From NCBI GenBank assembly GCA_903813345.2, contig CAIIXF020000001.1:57927885-57987884 (forward strand): a DNA stretch of 60,000 bases. Reading direction: 5' to 3'. Below, piece by piece: positions 22,197-44,162 of the stretch. Source of the stretch: Owenia fusiformis (lineage: Eukaryota; Annelida; Polychaeta; Sabellida; Oweniidae). Every line of letters begins with the position of its first letter. Within the stretch, counting starts at the first letter, position 1. A model generated the notes under the pieces. It saw only the letters and a program-made list of their open reading frames with translations. It was not told the DNA's origin and did no database searches. A program made the position numbers and the translations under genes.

Positions 22197-22699
22197 CACT
22201 GGTCAGTATCAAGCGAAGGTAACAGCCGTCACCTTCGCATCAAAGATGGCGGACAGGAAGTGTAGATTTCGATATTTCTAGTTTTCTTCGAATTAAACTA
22301 CTTTATAGTTGAGGTAATGCTTTGATATTTGAACTAAATCCGACTGGAAATGTAAAATGCGGTAACGGTCATGTTAGCTTTACGTGGTAAGTTGACATCT
22401 TAGCTCTCTATTATAAACTCTCATAACGTTGCCATCACTGCATATCAGTTATCTTATCATCTGTAAAACCAAAATCCGATTTACCTTCGCTTAAGCGGTG
22501 GAAGATGTTGTTGAACTGTGGCGCCCACACATGATATATGAACAAATGATCATACTCCAGAGTTTCCATATCATATAAGTCGGATTGGGTTCAAATATCC
22601 TAATTCGATGAAAACTAAAAATATTGAAATCGACACTTCCCGTCCGCCATCTTTGTTGCGAAGGTGACAGCCGTTACCTTCGCTTGATACTGACCAGTG
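22197..22699. mobile_element. Inverted-repeat element, 503 bp, 5-bp target duplication
   Basis: CACTGGTCAGTATCAAGCGA at 22197 is exactly mirrored at 22680-22699. Arms extend through GGTAACAGCCGTCACCTTCG and a CAAAGATGGCGGAC word. AATCA flanks both sides (22192-22196 and 22700-22704). Non-coding, non-autonomous DNA transposon; superfamily uncertain. Confidence 0.85.
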
Positions 22700-22962
22700 A
22701 ATCAACTATGCTTTAAACTACTACAGTAATTTACATATACACTGTATACATGTTAGAGGGTTTAAGGAAGGGGGGGGGCTAACAGGGGTTAACAAGACCT
22801 GATCAAAAAGCTCAAAAAGAGGGAAATCATTAAAAATCCATTATAATGTTGTAGGGAGTTTCTGGACTTCAATTTTTTCTTGTATTAACTATATGCTGTA
22901 ACAAAACTTACCAGATTGTAGATATTTGCTACTTAGGCATACTTTATGTAGGTACCTTTATG

Positions 22963-23510
22963 TTATCCCGTGCCAGGACTTATTATAGTCCTGCGAACGT
23001 CTTATTCTTTTGCCTGTACGATTACAACATGGGAGAATTTTCTACGCTTCTTACACTTAAGATACCTATTTTAATAGATTCCTTGGTATTTTACCATTCC
23101 TTTCGTGTAGTTGAATCCACAATTATCTGGGTTTATCGGTAGAACAAAGAAATTTCCGTTTTTGATTGCAATATTTGCGTGTAATATTTAACTTATTTCA
23201 ACCGTCAAATTCCTCCATTTGTTGGTGCTCCGGGTCACTTCCGGGTCAGTCAAATGGGGAATCCCCTTTTAAATCCAACCGCCATCTTGGAAAGTGATGG
23301 AATATCTCTCGATGAAAAAGAAAAATGTTCCCGTTCTGCCGATATACCCAGACAATTGTGGATTAAACTACACGAAAAGAATGTTAAATACCCAGGAATC
23401 TATTGAAGTAGGTATCTTAAGTGTAAGGGGTGTAGATAATTCTCCCAAGTTGTAATCGTACAGGCAAAAGAATGCGCTCGTTACAGGACTATAGTTCTGG
23501 TACGGGATGA
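22963..23510. mobile_element. Foldback element, 548 bp, 8-bp target duplication
   Basis: CCTTTATG occurs directly at 22955-22962 and 23511-23518. Between them arms of about 200 bp are inverted copies: TTATCCCGTGCCAGGACT at the left, and TCATCCCGTACCAGAACT read from the right. Inner matches include TTCTTTTGCCTGTACGATTAC and CTTACACTTAAGATACCT. An 8-bp duplication suggests hAT-type transposition. The frames 22960-23142 and 23526-23714 are not genes. Confidence 0.88.
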
Positions 23511-23519
23511 CCTTTATGC

Positions 23520-25380
23520 ACATATATGGTATATATGAGCACATTGTACTTTTGTGTAGTAAAGCAACAGAACAACAGAAGCTTAAACCTGCTTTGTATT
23601 GGACATACAGATATCACGGGATCAAATCAATCAAATGATTTACCCAATTCACTATCATTTCCTGATTCCTCTACAATGTTAATCTTGTGGTTATGGCTAG
23701 GAGAGGTCTATTGATTTGTTCTTGCAAAGGGAGAATTATGTGATTGATTAGTTTGTTGTCGTGACTGCCCCCAGCAATTATTCAATTCAATTATTCAATA
23801 TTAATAGCAGTGTTCTAGTAGCAATTGTGACAGATCATAAGGGCATAAAATTCTTTCAAAATCATGCAGTTTTGTATAATTTTGAGCATTTTTCAAGTAA
23901 TTTTGGGCCAAAATTGTTAAAGGTCTATATTCGGTTTACTATACAGTAAATGTAAAAGTCAGCATGTACATGTAGATCCTGTACTGTATTACTGTTGTGC
24001 ACTATATTCATTTACTACTTACCACAATCAATTATATAACCCATTTTGAACATTTGAAAATGCAGATGAAGTGCTTATTTAACATAATTTCTCTGTAATT
24101 AGCTACATATGATGGGACTTGCACAATAATACATGTACGGTACTTCATAAATTATTTAATGTCATGGGAAAACAGGAATGACTAGGAAACTGAACCTAAA
24201 ATATTAAACAATGACTAAATTTTTATGTTAACTAAAAGGGGAATACCCAGGATTTCAAAGATGAACCTATCTCCATATACATGTAAAGATGCAACTCTTT
24301 CTATTGGTCTATAGGTCATATTATATCATAGTGGCTGATTGGTCAAATGATTTATGGATCAGTAACTGAAAAAGTCAAAATGGTATAATCAAAATTTGTA
24401 CAAATACTTTGAATAATATAATGTTCATTTCTGGCATTTGGCAATGTTTAAACTTGTTATTTCTCATCAAGATCAAGGAAGATGTAAGGAACGTGTTTAC
24501 ATCAATTATAACATCACATAGGTGAGTGGTATTCAGATGGTGAAAATTTTGTGACAATGTTTAGGTGGTGCACAGAAGAGGTAATTACATGTACGTACAA
24601 GTATGTGTTCATGGGCGTAGCGCCCGGTACGCTGGGTACGCAGAGGCGTACCAGATGGTTGCAAATTCGCTCCAAATACAACCAAATTTCAACATTTTCC
24701 TACCTAGAGGTGAACCCCCAGACCCCTCTGAATGATCGTTTGTTCATTCTTGACTCTTGTTCCTGTGGTAGTGGCGTACTACTTAGAAAAATAGCGCTAA
24801 GCCCATGGTGTTCAACTACAATGTATAATCTATGGCAAATCTCCTCTTTTGCTCACTCTTTTTATTGTTATCCCGAGACATGATTTTGGTAAGTCCAAGT
24901 TCAAAGAAACACCCCTGAGCCACAGTTTGATTAAGAATTATTACTTCAAAATTTGTTTACAGATTCAGACAATAAATGTACATGTATTGTGATAACCCAA
25001 CAGATTTACTTATTTGTTTGCTGATATTCAGTAATGTCAGTTCGATGTCTCACCACTGTTGGGTTTCACTTAATGTAGTTTATATATTCACATACATGTT
25101 TAGATCGATATTATCCACTAAAGTGTCCTATTCTAGTAATTTGTGGATATTGTTGCTCCCGTTCGTACTTTTGGCGTAATTCTCGAACTATTCTTAGTTC
25201 CGTTCTACTTTTGACGTAAAAAGGTCAAGGTTACTGTCGTAGTTTTCTGGTCTAAATTTCACCCTGTTGACTATGTTTTATCATAAATCTAGTAGGATAT
25301 GCACCTAATACGTAAATTAAGCTCTCTATAGGTAGTTTAAACTTTGCAATCGGTCCCGTATTGGCGAAGTTATGGCCGTT
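23520..25380. other. Non-coding intergenic stretch
   Basis: I found no gene. It contains the small element at 24610-24807 and several TACATGTA words. The open frame 24551-24883 spans that element and has no recognisable content. Confidence 0.5.
24610..24807. mobile_element. Short inverted-repeat element, 198 bp
   Basis: CATGGGCGTAGCGCC at 24610 is mirrored, with mismatches, by AGCGCTAAGCCCATG ending at 24807. GTGTT flanks both sides (24605-24609 and 24808-24812). The interior, with CCCGGTACGCTGGGTACGCA, resembles DNA-transposon subterminal sequence. Confidence 0.55.
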
Positions 25381-25404
25381 TTTGTGGATTTACATAAGTT
25401 CGTA

Positions 25405-25500
25405 ATTTATGTAGGACGCTGCGCGTGCGCAGAAGACAGGTAGCCATCTTATGTTTTTCGAGTAAATCATTCGTGATTTGCTCCGCTATCTTCACTCAAA
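25405..25500 (+). promoter_or_regulatory. CpG-rich promoter-like stretch with NRF-1-type and YY1-type sites
   Basis: TGCGCGTGCGCA at 25420-25431 is, on the minus strand, TGCGCACGCGCA, a full match to the NRF-1 consensus YGCGCAYGCGCR. GCCATCTTA at 25443-25451 fits the YY1 core. CpG words are locally enriched in otherwise CpG-poor AT-rich DNA. A candidate first exon follows at once. Confidence 0.45.
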
Positions 25501-25553
25501 ATGTCGCTATTGTTGACCGTCGAGGTGTCTAAACTGTCTCACGATTTACACCA
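25501..25553 (+). CDS. Candidate first coding exon of an unrecognised gene or lncRNA
   Basis: ATG at 25501, 50 bases after the YY1-type site, opens MSLLLTVEVSKLSHDLH and meets a consensus donor (CACCA then GTAAGT) at 25553; without splicing the frame ends at TAA one codon later. I could not identify the next exon. The 25576-25863 frame is open but unlike any family I know, and an AATAAA lies at 27250. It could be the start of a small gene, or a long non-coding RNA. Confidence 0.3.
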
Positions 25554-35637
<10,084 letters not shown>

Positions 35638-35654
35638 CAAAGACTGTTGTTTAG

Positions 35655-35880
35655 AATATGGTGATTACTGACTGGATATTCAGTAGTATTCAGGATATGG
35701 TGATTATGAATAGATGATCAAAATATGGTAATTACTAATGGGGATCAGAACATGGTGATCACTGACTGATTCTTCAGAACATTGTAATTTCTGACAAGAT
35801 CTTCAGCATATGGGAATTACTTCAACTAAATGACCAGAATATGAATAGAGGTTCAGGATATGGTGATTACTGTCTAGATG
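35655..35880. repeat. Degenerate CAGRATATGGTGATTACTGA minisatellite
   Basis: About nine imperfect copies of a 20-30-base unit (AGGATATGGTGATTATGA, AAAATATGGTAATTACTA, GAACATGGTGATCACTGA and others) immediately follow the PECR stop codon, probably in its 3' UTR. Confidence 0.75.
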
Positions 35881-36279
35881 CCTTACTTTGTACATGTACA
35901 TTGTGGCAACTGAGATGATTTAATTCACCTCTGGAGATGAAAATATAAGCACAAGTGCCAAAGCAGAACAACACACAGTGATAAATATCACTTTTTATTG
36001 AAAAATTTATAATCCGCCAAATTTAAGCTCTATTTTGGAAAAATCCCAGAATTTGTGATTTGCACCCGGATTATACAGTAGACTATTACTTATGTTCAGA
36101 GTCAACATTCAATTACACCAGGCCCAAGCCCAAGCAATGCAAATAATTGAAATTGCGTCCCTGAAACTCATTTGTGTAAGTATTTCTGTTTGGATGTCAG
36201 AGCATAAAAGTTAATTGTACAGACCTATTGTAAGTACATGTAGTACACATGAACTTGAAATGCTAATTTCAAGAATGAT

Positions 36280-36285
36280 AATAAA
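36280..36285 (+). terminator. Candidate PECR polyadenylation signal
   Basis: AATAAA about 640 bases after the PECR stop and just before the mariner remnant. It is the first good plus-strand signal I noticed; actual use is unproven. Confidence 0.35.
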
Positions 36286-36612
36286 ACTTGAGATCAGTCC
36301 TAAATATTTGAAATTAAACCCAAAAAAAATGCAACCCTCCATTTCTTCAATATTTTAAATGGAGATGAATTGCTCTGAGATTTGGCACACAAGGACTTCA
36401 TTCAATGTGGGATCCTCTGGCAAAGTTTTAATAATAATAGTCTTATATTGACAGAGTTATGGTTGTTTCAAAATATGCTCCTTTTTTTTTTTTTTTTTTT
36501 TTTCACAATAATTTTCTCATTTCTAGTTCGTTTTGAAATAGAAATGATATATTTGGATGTTCTCCATATTTAAACTTGCTTATGCAGTGTTTTGCGATAA
36601 GTATGACTTGAT

Positions 36613-39600
36613 TTACATAATCTTGTACAGATTTTTTTTGTTCTCATAAAATAAAAGTACATCTACATCAGTGAAATTAATATTTTCATATTTTCTTTTT
36701 AACACTGTTTTAACATCATCCCAAATTCTTTTTATTTGGTGACACTTAATAAAAAAATGTTCATAAGTATCCTCCTCTTCTACACAATATTTACATTTCT
36801 TGGTGTTACTTAGTTTCCATTTTTCTAATTGAATATTCGTAGGGTACACCTGATGTATTATTTTATATTGTAATGATCTGATTTTTGTCTCTTTTATTCT
36901 GCCTATGTGTCCCCATATATTTTTCCATTGTAGGTTTTCATACATGTTATTCCATTTTAACATTACATTTGGACATATTTTCTCATTTTTTATTATAGAG
37001 GCTTGAAAATCTCTGGCCTTTGACTTATTAATGATACAATTGTTAAATTTCAAAATTTTGCTATTATTTCTTTTTATAATACTTATTTTCTGTATGGCAT
37101 TTTTTATCACGTTATACTCTAACTGTAACCCTGCATTATTTTGCATGAGGTTTCTAAAATACTCAATTGGATGTACATGATTATTCTCGTCTATTATATC
37201 AGACACTGTATTCAATCCAGCATCTTTCCAACTTTGAAAATATATCACATTTTTCCGATAAGAAACGTTTCTGTTGTTCCAAATTATATCTTTATTTGAA
37301 ATTGCTTCACTCACCTCTTTCTTAAACCAACATTTTACTAAAAATGTGTAAAATTCAGGGATATTTTCATCCTGAGGCCTTGGTTTTATGTCTTTGAAAA
37401 TACAATCATACAGGAAAAAGTTTAGACCATGTCCCATTCTATTTAAAAATAAGTTACTAAGTAACTTCCATGCTGCATCATCTGTACTATACAGCCTATT
37501 TACCCATGTCAATACAAGAGCTTCCTGACTAACATTTATGTCTGTCATTCTAATTCCCCCATCTTGATAATCTTGCCTTAAAATATTTCTTTGAATTTTC
37601 TCTGTTCCTTTACCAGATTTTTGCCATATAAATTTATAAATAAGAGTGTTTATTTTTCTCAAAAATTCCTCTGGAGCTTTGAACACTAATAGTAAATGTG
37701 TAACCTGTGATGCAATAAGCGATTTAACTAAACATACTTTTCCAAGAAAGGACAAGTTTCTTTTATCCCAATTTTTAATTATTGCTTCTATTTTATCAAT
37801 ACGTGGTGCCCAATTTTCTGATATAGTAGCAGCTGATTTTTGGTTTGAAAAGAATACACCCAGTATTTTTAAGTGTTCATCTTTTCTGGTTATCCAATTC
37901 ACATTACATGGTTTGTTAGTGTTATCCTTATATCTCCCCAACCACATTGCTTTCGTTTTCTCAGTATTTAATCTTAATCCAGATGTTAAGTAAAATTTTT
38001 CTGCTTGTAATAGCAGATTTTCTAATGATGTTGCATTTTTAATGAAAACTGTAGTGTCATCAGCATATGATGTTAATTTTATAGCCCTCTCTGTATTTCT
38101 AATTTTTATACCTTCAATTGTAGGGTCCTGTCTTACTTTGCAAGAAAATATCTCAGTTGCTAATAAAAATACGAGCGAACTCAATGGGCACCCCTGCCGT
38201 AAACCAGCATTTAATATAAAAGAATTTGTGAAGTGACCATAGTTTGAAACCATTGCTGAAGTGTTCTTATTAAAAACTTGGATCCAGCGCATGAAATCTT
38301 CCCCAAAATTAAGTTTTTTGACTACCTCAAAAATGTATCTTTTAGACAACGAATCATACGCTCGGGAATAATCTAATGCTACCATTAATCCCTCTAGATT
38401 ATCATTATTAATATAATTCATAATATCATCAATGAGTCTAAGATTTAAATGTATTCCTCTATTTTTTAAATAGGCATTTTGGTCAGAATTTACCAGTTTT
38501 TTAATTACTTTATGAATCCTATTAGCAAGTACTGTTGCCCCAATCTTGTAGTCTACACAAGTCAATGATATTGGTCTGTATGACTTAAGTTTATTACGTG
38601 GTAATCCTTGACCTTTCAGAAGTAAGATAATTATACATTGTCTTTGTGACGTTGATAATTGCCCGTTTTCAAAACCAAAATTTAGAGAATTTATAATTAG
38701 GTGTTTTATTTTGATCCAAAATACCTTATAAAAACCTGCTGTTAGGCCATCAATTCCAGGACTTGATTCATTTTTCATTGATTTAATTGCTAATGAGCAT
38801 TCTTCCTCTGTTATTAGACCCTCACATTTTTCTTTTTCTATATTATCAAGTTTTGGTAATTCTATATCATGAGCAAAATCATCAAGTGTGTAACGTATGT
38901 CACTGTTTTCTTTATACATATTACTATAATGATCATACAACTGCGACATGACCTCTTCAAGGGATCGAGTGCTGATATCATTTTCATCTGTTAAGACTTC
39001 AATTGTTTTCATTTTACTTCTCATTTTCTCTAAAGATAAGAAATATTTTGTATTTTTCTCTCCATTTTCGATCCACTGACTTTTAGATCTTAACTGTGCC
39101 CCTTTGGTTTTTTCAATGGTTTCAAGGTCATATTGCATTTGTAACTTATAGACATTATCAATATTTTCAGGATTAACATCATTGGAAAGTTTGCTCTGAG
39201 CATGTAACAGTTTTTGTTCAACATGAATTTGTTTGATGTTTGACTTTTTTGCTTTTAACTTGCTATGTTTAATTGATATATCTCGAATTGCCCCTTTACA
39301 TATGTCCCATAAAATTTGAGGATTAACTATATCTTCATATTGTGTAATGGTCTCTGTTATGACATTATTTATCTTGTTTATATATTCTTCTGATTTTAAA
39401 AGCGAATTATTCAATTTCCAATAGCCCTTTCCCATCTTATATTTATTTGTTTTGACATCTACTAAAGCACATCTGTGGTCAGAATTGCTTACAGGTAGTA
39501 TTTGAGATTCTATGACTTTACTTGTGAGACCATTTGACATGAATATATAGTCTAACCTCCTTGCAATAAAAGGTGATTTCCTACTCCAGGAATAAGATTT

Positions 39601-40138
39601 TATTTCTGGATTAAGAATCCTCCATGTATCATTTAATTCACAAGTATTTATGAAAGAGTTGAAATGCTCTATCACCTTAATTGTGTGAACATTACCAGAG
39701 ATAATATCTCTCTCGTTGTTTACTACACAGTTCATATCTCCCCCTATGATGCATTCAGACTGCCTCACATGTCTGTCATATATATTTATTAACTTTTTAT
39801 AAAAATCAATTTTTTCATTATCTTTGTTTGGAGCATATATATTCATCACTACTATGTTTTCACCTTCGTATGATAGTTTCAGGGCTTGGACACGCCCATT
39901 CTCAGTTTCTTTACATACTTCAACATTTGATATATCTGTTCCCTTTGCAAAAAGGATCACTTGCCCTTTGCTTTTATCTCCAAATCCAGGTATTCCGTAT
40001 AATTCGCCACCCCATTTCATTATAATATGTTTCCTGGAGTAAAATTATATCAAGATTGTATGATCTTAACCAATCAAAAATTGCCTTTCGCTTTCTCTTG
40101 TTTTTCAATCCATTTACATTTAAAGAACCTACTTTCAT
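36613..40138 (-). pseudogene. LINE ORF2: endonuclease (frame-broken), reverse transcriptase, CCHC tail
   Basis: ORF2 begins at ATG 40138-40136 with an apurinic-endonuclease N-terminus (KVGSLNVNGLKNKRKRKAI, then DIILLQET). Within about 40 codons, near 40025, the frame breaks and resumes in another frame at WGGELYG, with the usual residues between QET and WGGE apparently lost. From 40020 to 36613 one frame of 1135 codons is intact: endonuclease IYAPN, GGDMNCV and SNSDHRC; reverse transcriptase SSPGIDGLTAGF, motif A VALDYSRAYDS, motif B GLRQGCPLSSL, motif C SYADDTTVFI; and C-terminal CKYCVEEEDTYEHFFIKC. The break probably leaves the endonuclease inactive, while the reverse transcriptase looks sound. 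Confidence 0.92.
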
Positions 40139-40171
40139 ATGTTAAAACACAATGCTGATGAGTTTATACAT

Positions 40172-41213
40172 TTATTTGTTTGGTTTTTTCTCCAATCTTG
40201 ACTTTTCAATACTAGGTGGGGTAAAATTTGGAGGTCTTTTTTTGGGGTTGCATGGTGTTTCTTTAACAGATGTACTTTTTACAGATGTAGCATCATGAAA
40301 AATTTCAATTGCCAATCCTCCACTGCTGTTACTCCCTTGTTTTTTACCGTTTCCCTTGACATTTTTATTGTTTGTATGTGTTTGCTTGCCTTCGAGTTTC
40401 TTCTTGTTGGTGTCTTGAGCTGATTGCATATCTGTCTGCATAGATGACTGGTTAGCCATCTGTGTATTTGCCTGAGTAACTGGCTGCATGTTCTCCTGAG
40501 GAGCTGCATCTGTAGCTGCCCCAGTGGCTGGTTGGATGCCTGCGGTTGGAGCCACATTGGCTGTATCGTTCTCTGCTTCAGGTTGACGAGAAGGACACTC
40601 GCGTGCAAAGTGCCCTTCCTCTCGACAGATCCTACACGAATAAGTTTGCCGTTCAGGGCAATCTTTGCTAGTGTGGTCAAGACGCTTGCATCTGGCACAA
40701 TTTATTATCTGACTGTTTATGTAAACAACAGTATCAATATCAATCAATTCTTGACGATCTAATGGATCAGAAGTTGTAAAAGTGTTGAATCTTGGGAATA
40801 CAATTCCTGGTTTAACATGTCCATAGCAAAAGCGGTTGCCTGAGTTGATTTTCAAGGCACCCTTCTCTTTATATGCATATTGTATTGGTGTTGTTATGTC
40901 GACACGTTCTGCTATCCACTGCTCAACTTCACTATTGCTGACATGTAAGGGAATGCCATGGATAGACACTCTCTCTGCAGGTCTCAGCACATCCGCACCA
41001 TATGGGAGAAGCGGTATAAGTTCTCCATTGATGTTGACAGTTCCTAAAGCTAGTATCTCAGCCTTGGCTGCTTTATTGGTGCAGTACAGGATGCCAGTGT
41101 ATCTGCCTTTACGCCTAAGTGTTTGAACTCCGAGTAAATATTCATCTGGGCTATTAGAGTCCAACTGGTTATGAATTTGTTCAGCTAAGTCTATTTCTTT
41201 AATAAATGTTCTA
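40172..41213 (-). pseudogene. LINE ORF1: RRM-like domain and two CCHC knuckles, N-terminus missing
   Basis: The frame is open from the 5' junction (RTFIKEIDLAEQIH) without a genuine ATG start; it even reads into the target duplication. An RRM-like segment (PAERVSIHGIPLHVSNSEVE) sits about a third of the way in. Then come two perfect CX2CX4HX4C zinc knuckles, CARCKRLDHTSKDC and CRICREEGHFAREC, a low-complexity Gln/Met/Ala/Thr linker and a basic C-terminus. This is the ORF1 (nucleic-acid chaperone) layout of Tx1-type L1 elements. It lies 33 bases upstream of ORF2. Confidence 0.88.
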
Positions 41214-41220
41214 TTCAAAA

Positions 41221-41900
41221 TATGCTCCAGATGTCATCAATTTCGCTGAAAACAAACTTGCAATGCTCAAGAAAAACTGTTCATAATACGGATGCATTCT
41301 TCCCCATGGGTATGGCTCAAATTTTTGCAGCCATTGCTTATTGGAGTTCTGCAATTGCGGTAGGGTTATTTTCATACACATTATCCTTTAAATAACCCCT
41401 AATATTGAAGTCAGGGGCATTGAGATCAAGACTGTGGGATGACCATGGGTTCTCCGTCCTAGGAGAGATCATCTTCTCATAGAAATGACTAGTGAGCCAG
41501 GCTATGCTATCATTAGAAGTGTGAGGAGAAGCTCCATCCTTATAGAACCACTGTTCTTGTCTATTGAAGCCTCTAGTCTATGCCACTCTAGAACTGCCTA
41601 GAACTAGCAAATATTGCGCTGTGTGTTAACAGTAACAGTGTTGGCATTATCAACCTCAAACCAAAAGGGGCTGATGATTTCATGTTTGGAAATTGGCAGC
41701 CCAAGCTGTGCATTTAACAGAATGAAGGGGCCTTTGAAGCACTTCATCTGGAATTTGTGATCCCAGAACACATTATTTCTTGAGTTTACATGTTTAGAAA
41801 GAAGGGAATGTGATTCATCTGAAAACCTAACATTGGAAATGGACGACATTTGGAGCATATTTTGGAACGACCATAGCTCTATCAATATAAGACTATGGTT
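41221..41900 (-). pseudogene. Mariner transposase remnant
   Basis: In pieces on the minus strand: NVRFSDESHSLLSKHVNSRN and ISPFWFEVDNANTVTVN (compare mariner FTDEAHF.LSGYVN and I.GPYFFE), then WFYKDGASPHTSNDSIAWL, LDLNAPDFNIRGYLKD and NPTAIAEL (compare WFQQDGATPHTA and SPDLNPLDF.LWGYLK). Stops and frame changes separate the pieces, for example near 41590-41604. Aspartates at the DE and DG positions survive. Inactive. Confidence 0.85.
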
Positions 41901-42522
41901 ATTGAAACTTTGCCAGAGGATCCCACATTGAATGAAGTCCTGGTGTGCCAAATTTCAGGGCAATTAACCTCCATTTAAGAAAAATATTGAAAGAATGGAG
42001 GGTTGCATTTTTTGGGTCACCCTGTAATTATTTATACATACATTTTTATTTTCTTTATTTATAGCTTCATATAAATATATTCTAAGGATTACATATTCAG
42101 TTGTTTTCAGAATTGTACTAGAAAACAGAAGTATGTTGGTGATTATAATCTAAAGCAATGACTGTGTCTTCACATCTAAATAATTATCAGTTTGCCCCAG
42201 TTTTGAGATATTTCCATTTACAAACTGAAAGTAGGTCAACATTTATAAATTTTAAGGTCAAATTGTAACTTGCTTCAAATTGAGGAAACCGTTTTTTGAA
42301 AATCATAAAATACATCATACAAGTTGCCAAGAAATCAAATCTGACATTGAATTTGACATTTCACCTTTTGTTGAACTTCAATAATCTTCAAAAGGTCCAA
42401 AAAGTTAATTTTTCAGATTGGTTATTTGGATTCAAAAAGTCAGATGGGTAAATTTTCAAGGTCAAAAGTCAATGACATCAAAGAAAGTCACAAACTGAAT
42501 CCTTGTTTGATTATGATGTATG

Positions 42523-44162
42523 TTAGAAGTGAGACTTGAATATGTGTCCTAAGTTTGCTTTGGAGAAGAAGTCTTGAAGATCACTATTAGTTTGTAGTTC
42601 CATAGAGTCAAACCCACACAAGCTGAAACAGAAGTAAATCAGCTATACATGAACTTAAAACTAAGTTAAAAGTTTAGAAATGTGGGCTTTGGTAATATGT
42701 TTAAAATGCTTTTCTACACTTTGAAAAGTCTCTTAAATTCTATATCTTACCTCAGTGAATACCAAAAACATATAATGCCATTATGTACAATGAGTTCGAA
42801 ATCATGACCAGCTTGGTACATGAACCTGTATACATTGTGCATACTAACCTTGGAGGAGACTTTGTTTCTTCTTCATGCAATATTTTCATCATCTTTTCCT
42901 TACAACTTCTGCCTTTTGAATCTACATCAACATTAACAGTCCTCTGTAGCGTTAAATATTCCTTAAATAAATAAATAGATAAACAGATAAAGCATGACAT
43001 GTAATGAAAGATTGAAGTTCAAAATAATATATTCTTGCCTTAATTAAGGGTCTAAGATGAAGAACTCTTGGGACTTCTCAAGAGGCAAATGCAATGTTCT
43101 TTTATGTTGTGTTAGACTCTATTAACCTTGCGCCTCTTTACTTTGGAATCAGGTCCCAGTATTTCACTTCCCTTAATATGTTGCTTCTTCAAAATTGCAG
43201 GTATTTACACAGATTTTAATTCATGATAATTCAAAGAAAAGTTTCCTATCCCTTCTCAAATTAGCATTGGAACCAACCTTTATGCTCTCTTTGTGCCCCT
43301 GTAGAAGAATAAGTATCAGTTTGCCTTGAAATATTAGTCTGCCTTGTAAACCCAACTGGTCAACCCATTTCTTGATTGTCTTGATATATTTGGTTTTAGA
43401 TCTCATGTGGTCCAAAGAGAGTAATGCAGTCCAATTTGATGATTCAGTATCATTAGCCCTTACGCATGCTCCAATGTCATTTGTAGCAGAAATACTATCA
43501 TTCTCTGTTCTGTTAATAGGATCAGTATCATGGTCATGTTTTACATCACTATCAGGATTATCTTTTTGTGGATGTTCATTAATGAGGAAATCAGTATTTT
43601 CCTGAAGCCATTGGACTACATTCATAATCATATTATCTCCTTTCAATTCATTTGCATAATCCAGGCAGCTGTGTTTCAGCTGTGACAGCTGTGTTCTGTT
43701 TATTGTATCACAAAATATAGAGATATGTGGAACTTGATTGGGATATTCTGAAGAGAGTTGAAAAGTTATTTCAATATTAAAATGTGATGTCATATCTTGG
43801 GTGGACACTTTAAAGCAGGGACAGTCACCTGAAAAACACAAGTCAACAAAAGATGTATATGTTTATGTTCTTCATTCTGAAAACAGTTCAATGACATTTT
43901 ACAGATTGCGTAATCCTATATCAACAATATGCTTTGATGGGACTCAAAATTTTAACAAAAGTTGTATCTTTTTGGTGGATTTAACAATTGAATGAATGTT
44001 CCATTTGGTGAGTCAAATGACAAATTGATTTAGTTTTGCAAGAAAAAAAATTGATTTTATAACTGCAAGATGAACTTTACCTTCATTAATAAGCATGAAT
44101 TCCCCAGGTGCACAATACACTGCTTGTAAAACATCCAGCTCATCTTGATGTTTAGCCATCAT
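42523..44162 (-). CDS. RWDD3: RWD domain-containing protein 3 (RSUME), complete, four exons
   Basis: Exons on the minus strand: 44162-44081, 43828-43278, 42961-42849, 42622-42523. Phases agree and give 281 codons (the human protein is about 267). In vertebrates RWDD3 binds UBC9 and promotes SUMO conjugation. Evidence: N-terminal RWD domain starting HQDELDVLQAVYCAPGEF, continuing in exon 2 with FNIEITFQLSSEYPNQVPHI and MNVVQWLQENTDF. An Asp/Asn-rich linker follows, then the diagnostic C-terminal half: LLSLDHMRSKTKYIKTIKKW, GRLIFQGKLILILLQG, YLTLQRTVNVDVDSKGRSC and KEKMMKILHEE, nearly the same as human RWDD3. The last exon (GFDSMELQTNSDLQDFFSKA) matches the family's end. ATG at 44162 or 44159 (MM) is chosen because the RWD domain begins there. 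It diverges from CAD about 1.2 kb away and converges on PECR. Confidence 0.93.

Larger units (their letters stand above)
36482..41213 (-). mobile_element. Near-complete two-ORF LINE (L1/Tx1-like), 4.7 kb
   Basis: TTCAAAATATGCTCC is duplicated at 36467-36481 and 41214-41228. The poly(A) tail appears as 22 T at 36482-36503, with a 109-base 3' UTR before the ORF2 stop. ORF1 and ORF2 are separated by 33 bases. The 5' junction falls inside ORF1, so the 5' UTR and ORF1 start are missing. The pre-insertion site is confirmed by the mirrored copy in the mariner's other arm. Confidence 0.94.
36309..42024 (-). mobile_element. Decayed mariner element interrupted by a LINE
   Basis: The right end at 42024, read on the minus strand, is CAGGGTGACCCAAAAAATGC and is followed by TA. 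The left end near 36309 (ACCCAAAAAAAATGCAACCC) is a degraded copy of the same terminus. Terminal repeats of about 160 bases pair 36320-36481 with 41860-42010 (GGCACACMAGGACTTCATTC, ATGTGGGATCCTCTGGCAAA). The LINE at 36482-41213 splits the far end. The mariner itself is about 1 kb and contains a broken transposase. Confidence 0.85.

Noticed and set aside
24551-24883. 110-codon plus-strand frame
   Set aside because: Runs through the small inverted-repeat element at 24610-24807.
36003-36075. Short inverted words ATAATCCG / CGGATTAT as a possible pogo-like MITE
   Set aside because: Only eight paired bases and no target duplication; insufficient support.
40279-40698. 139-codon minus-strand frame
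   Set aside because: Shadow of LINE ORF1 in another frame.
43372-43605. 77-codon plus-strand frame
   Set aside because: Antisense shadow of RWDD3 exon 2.
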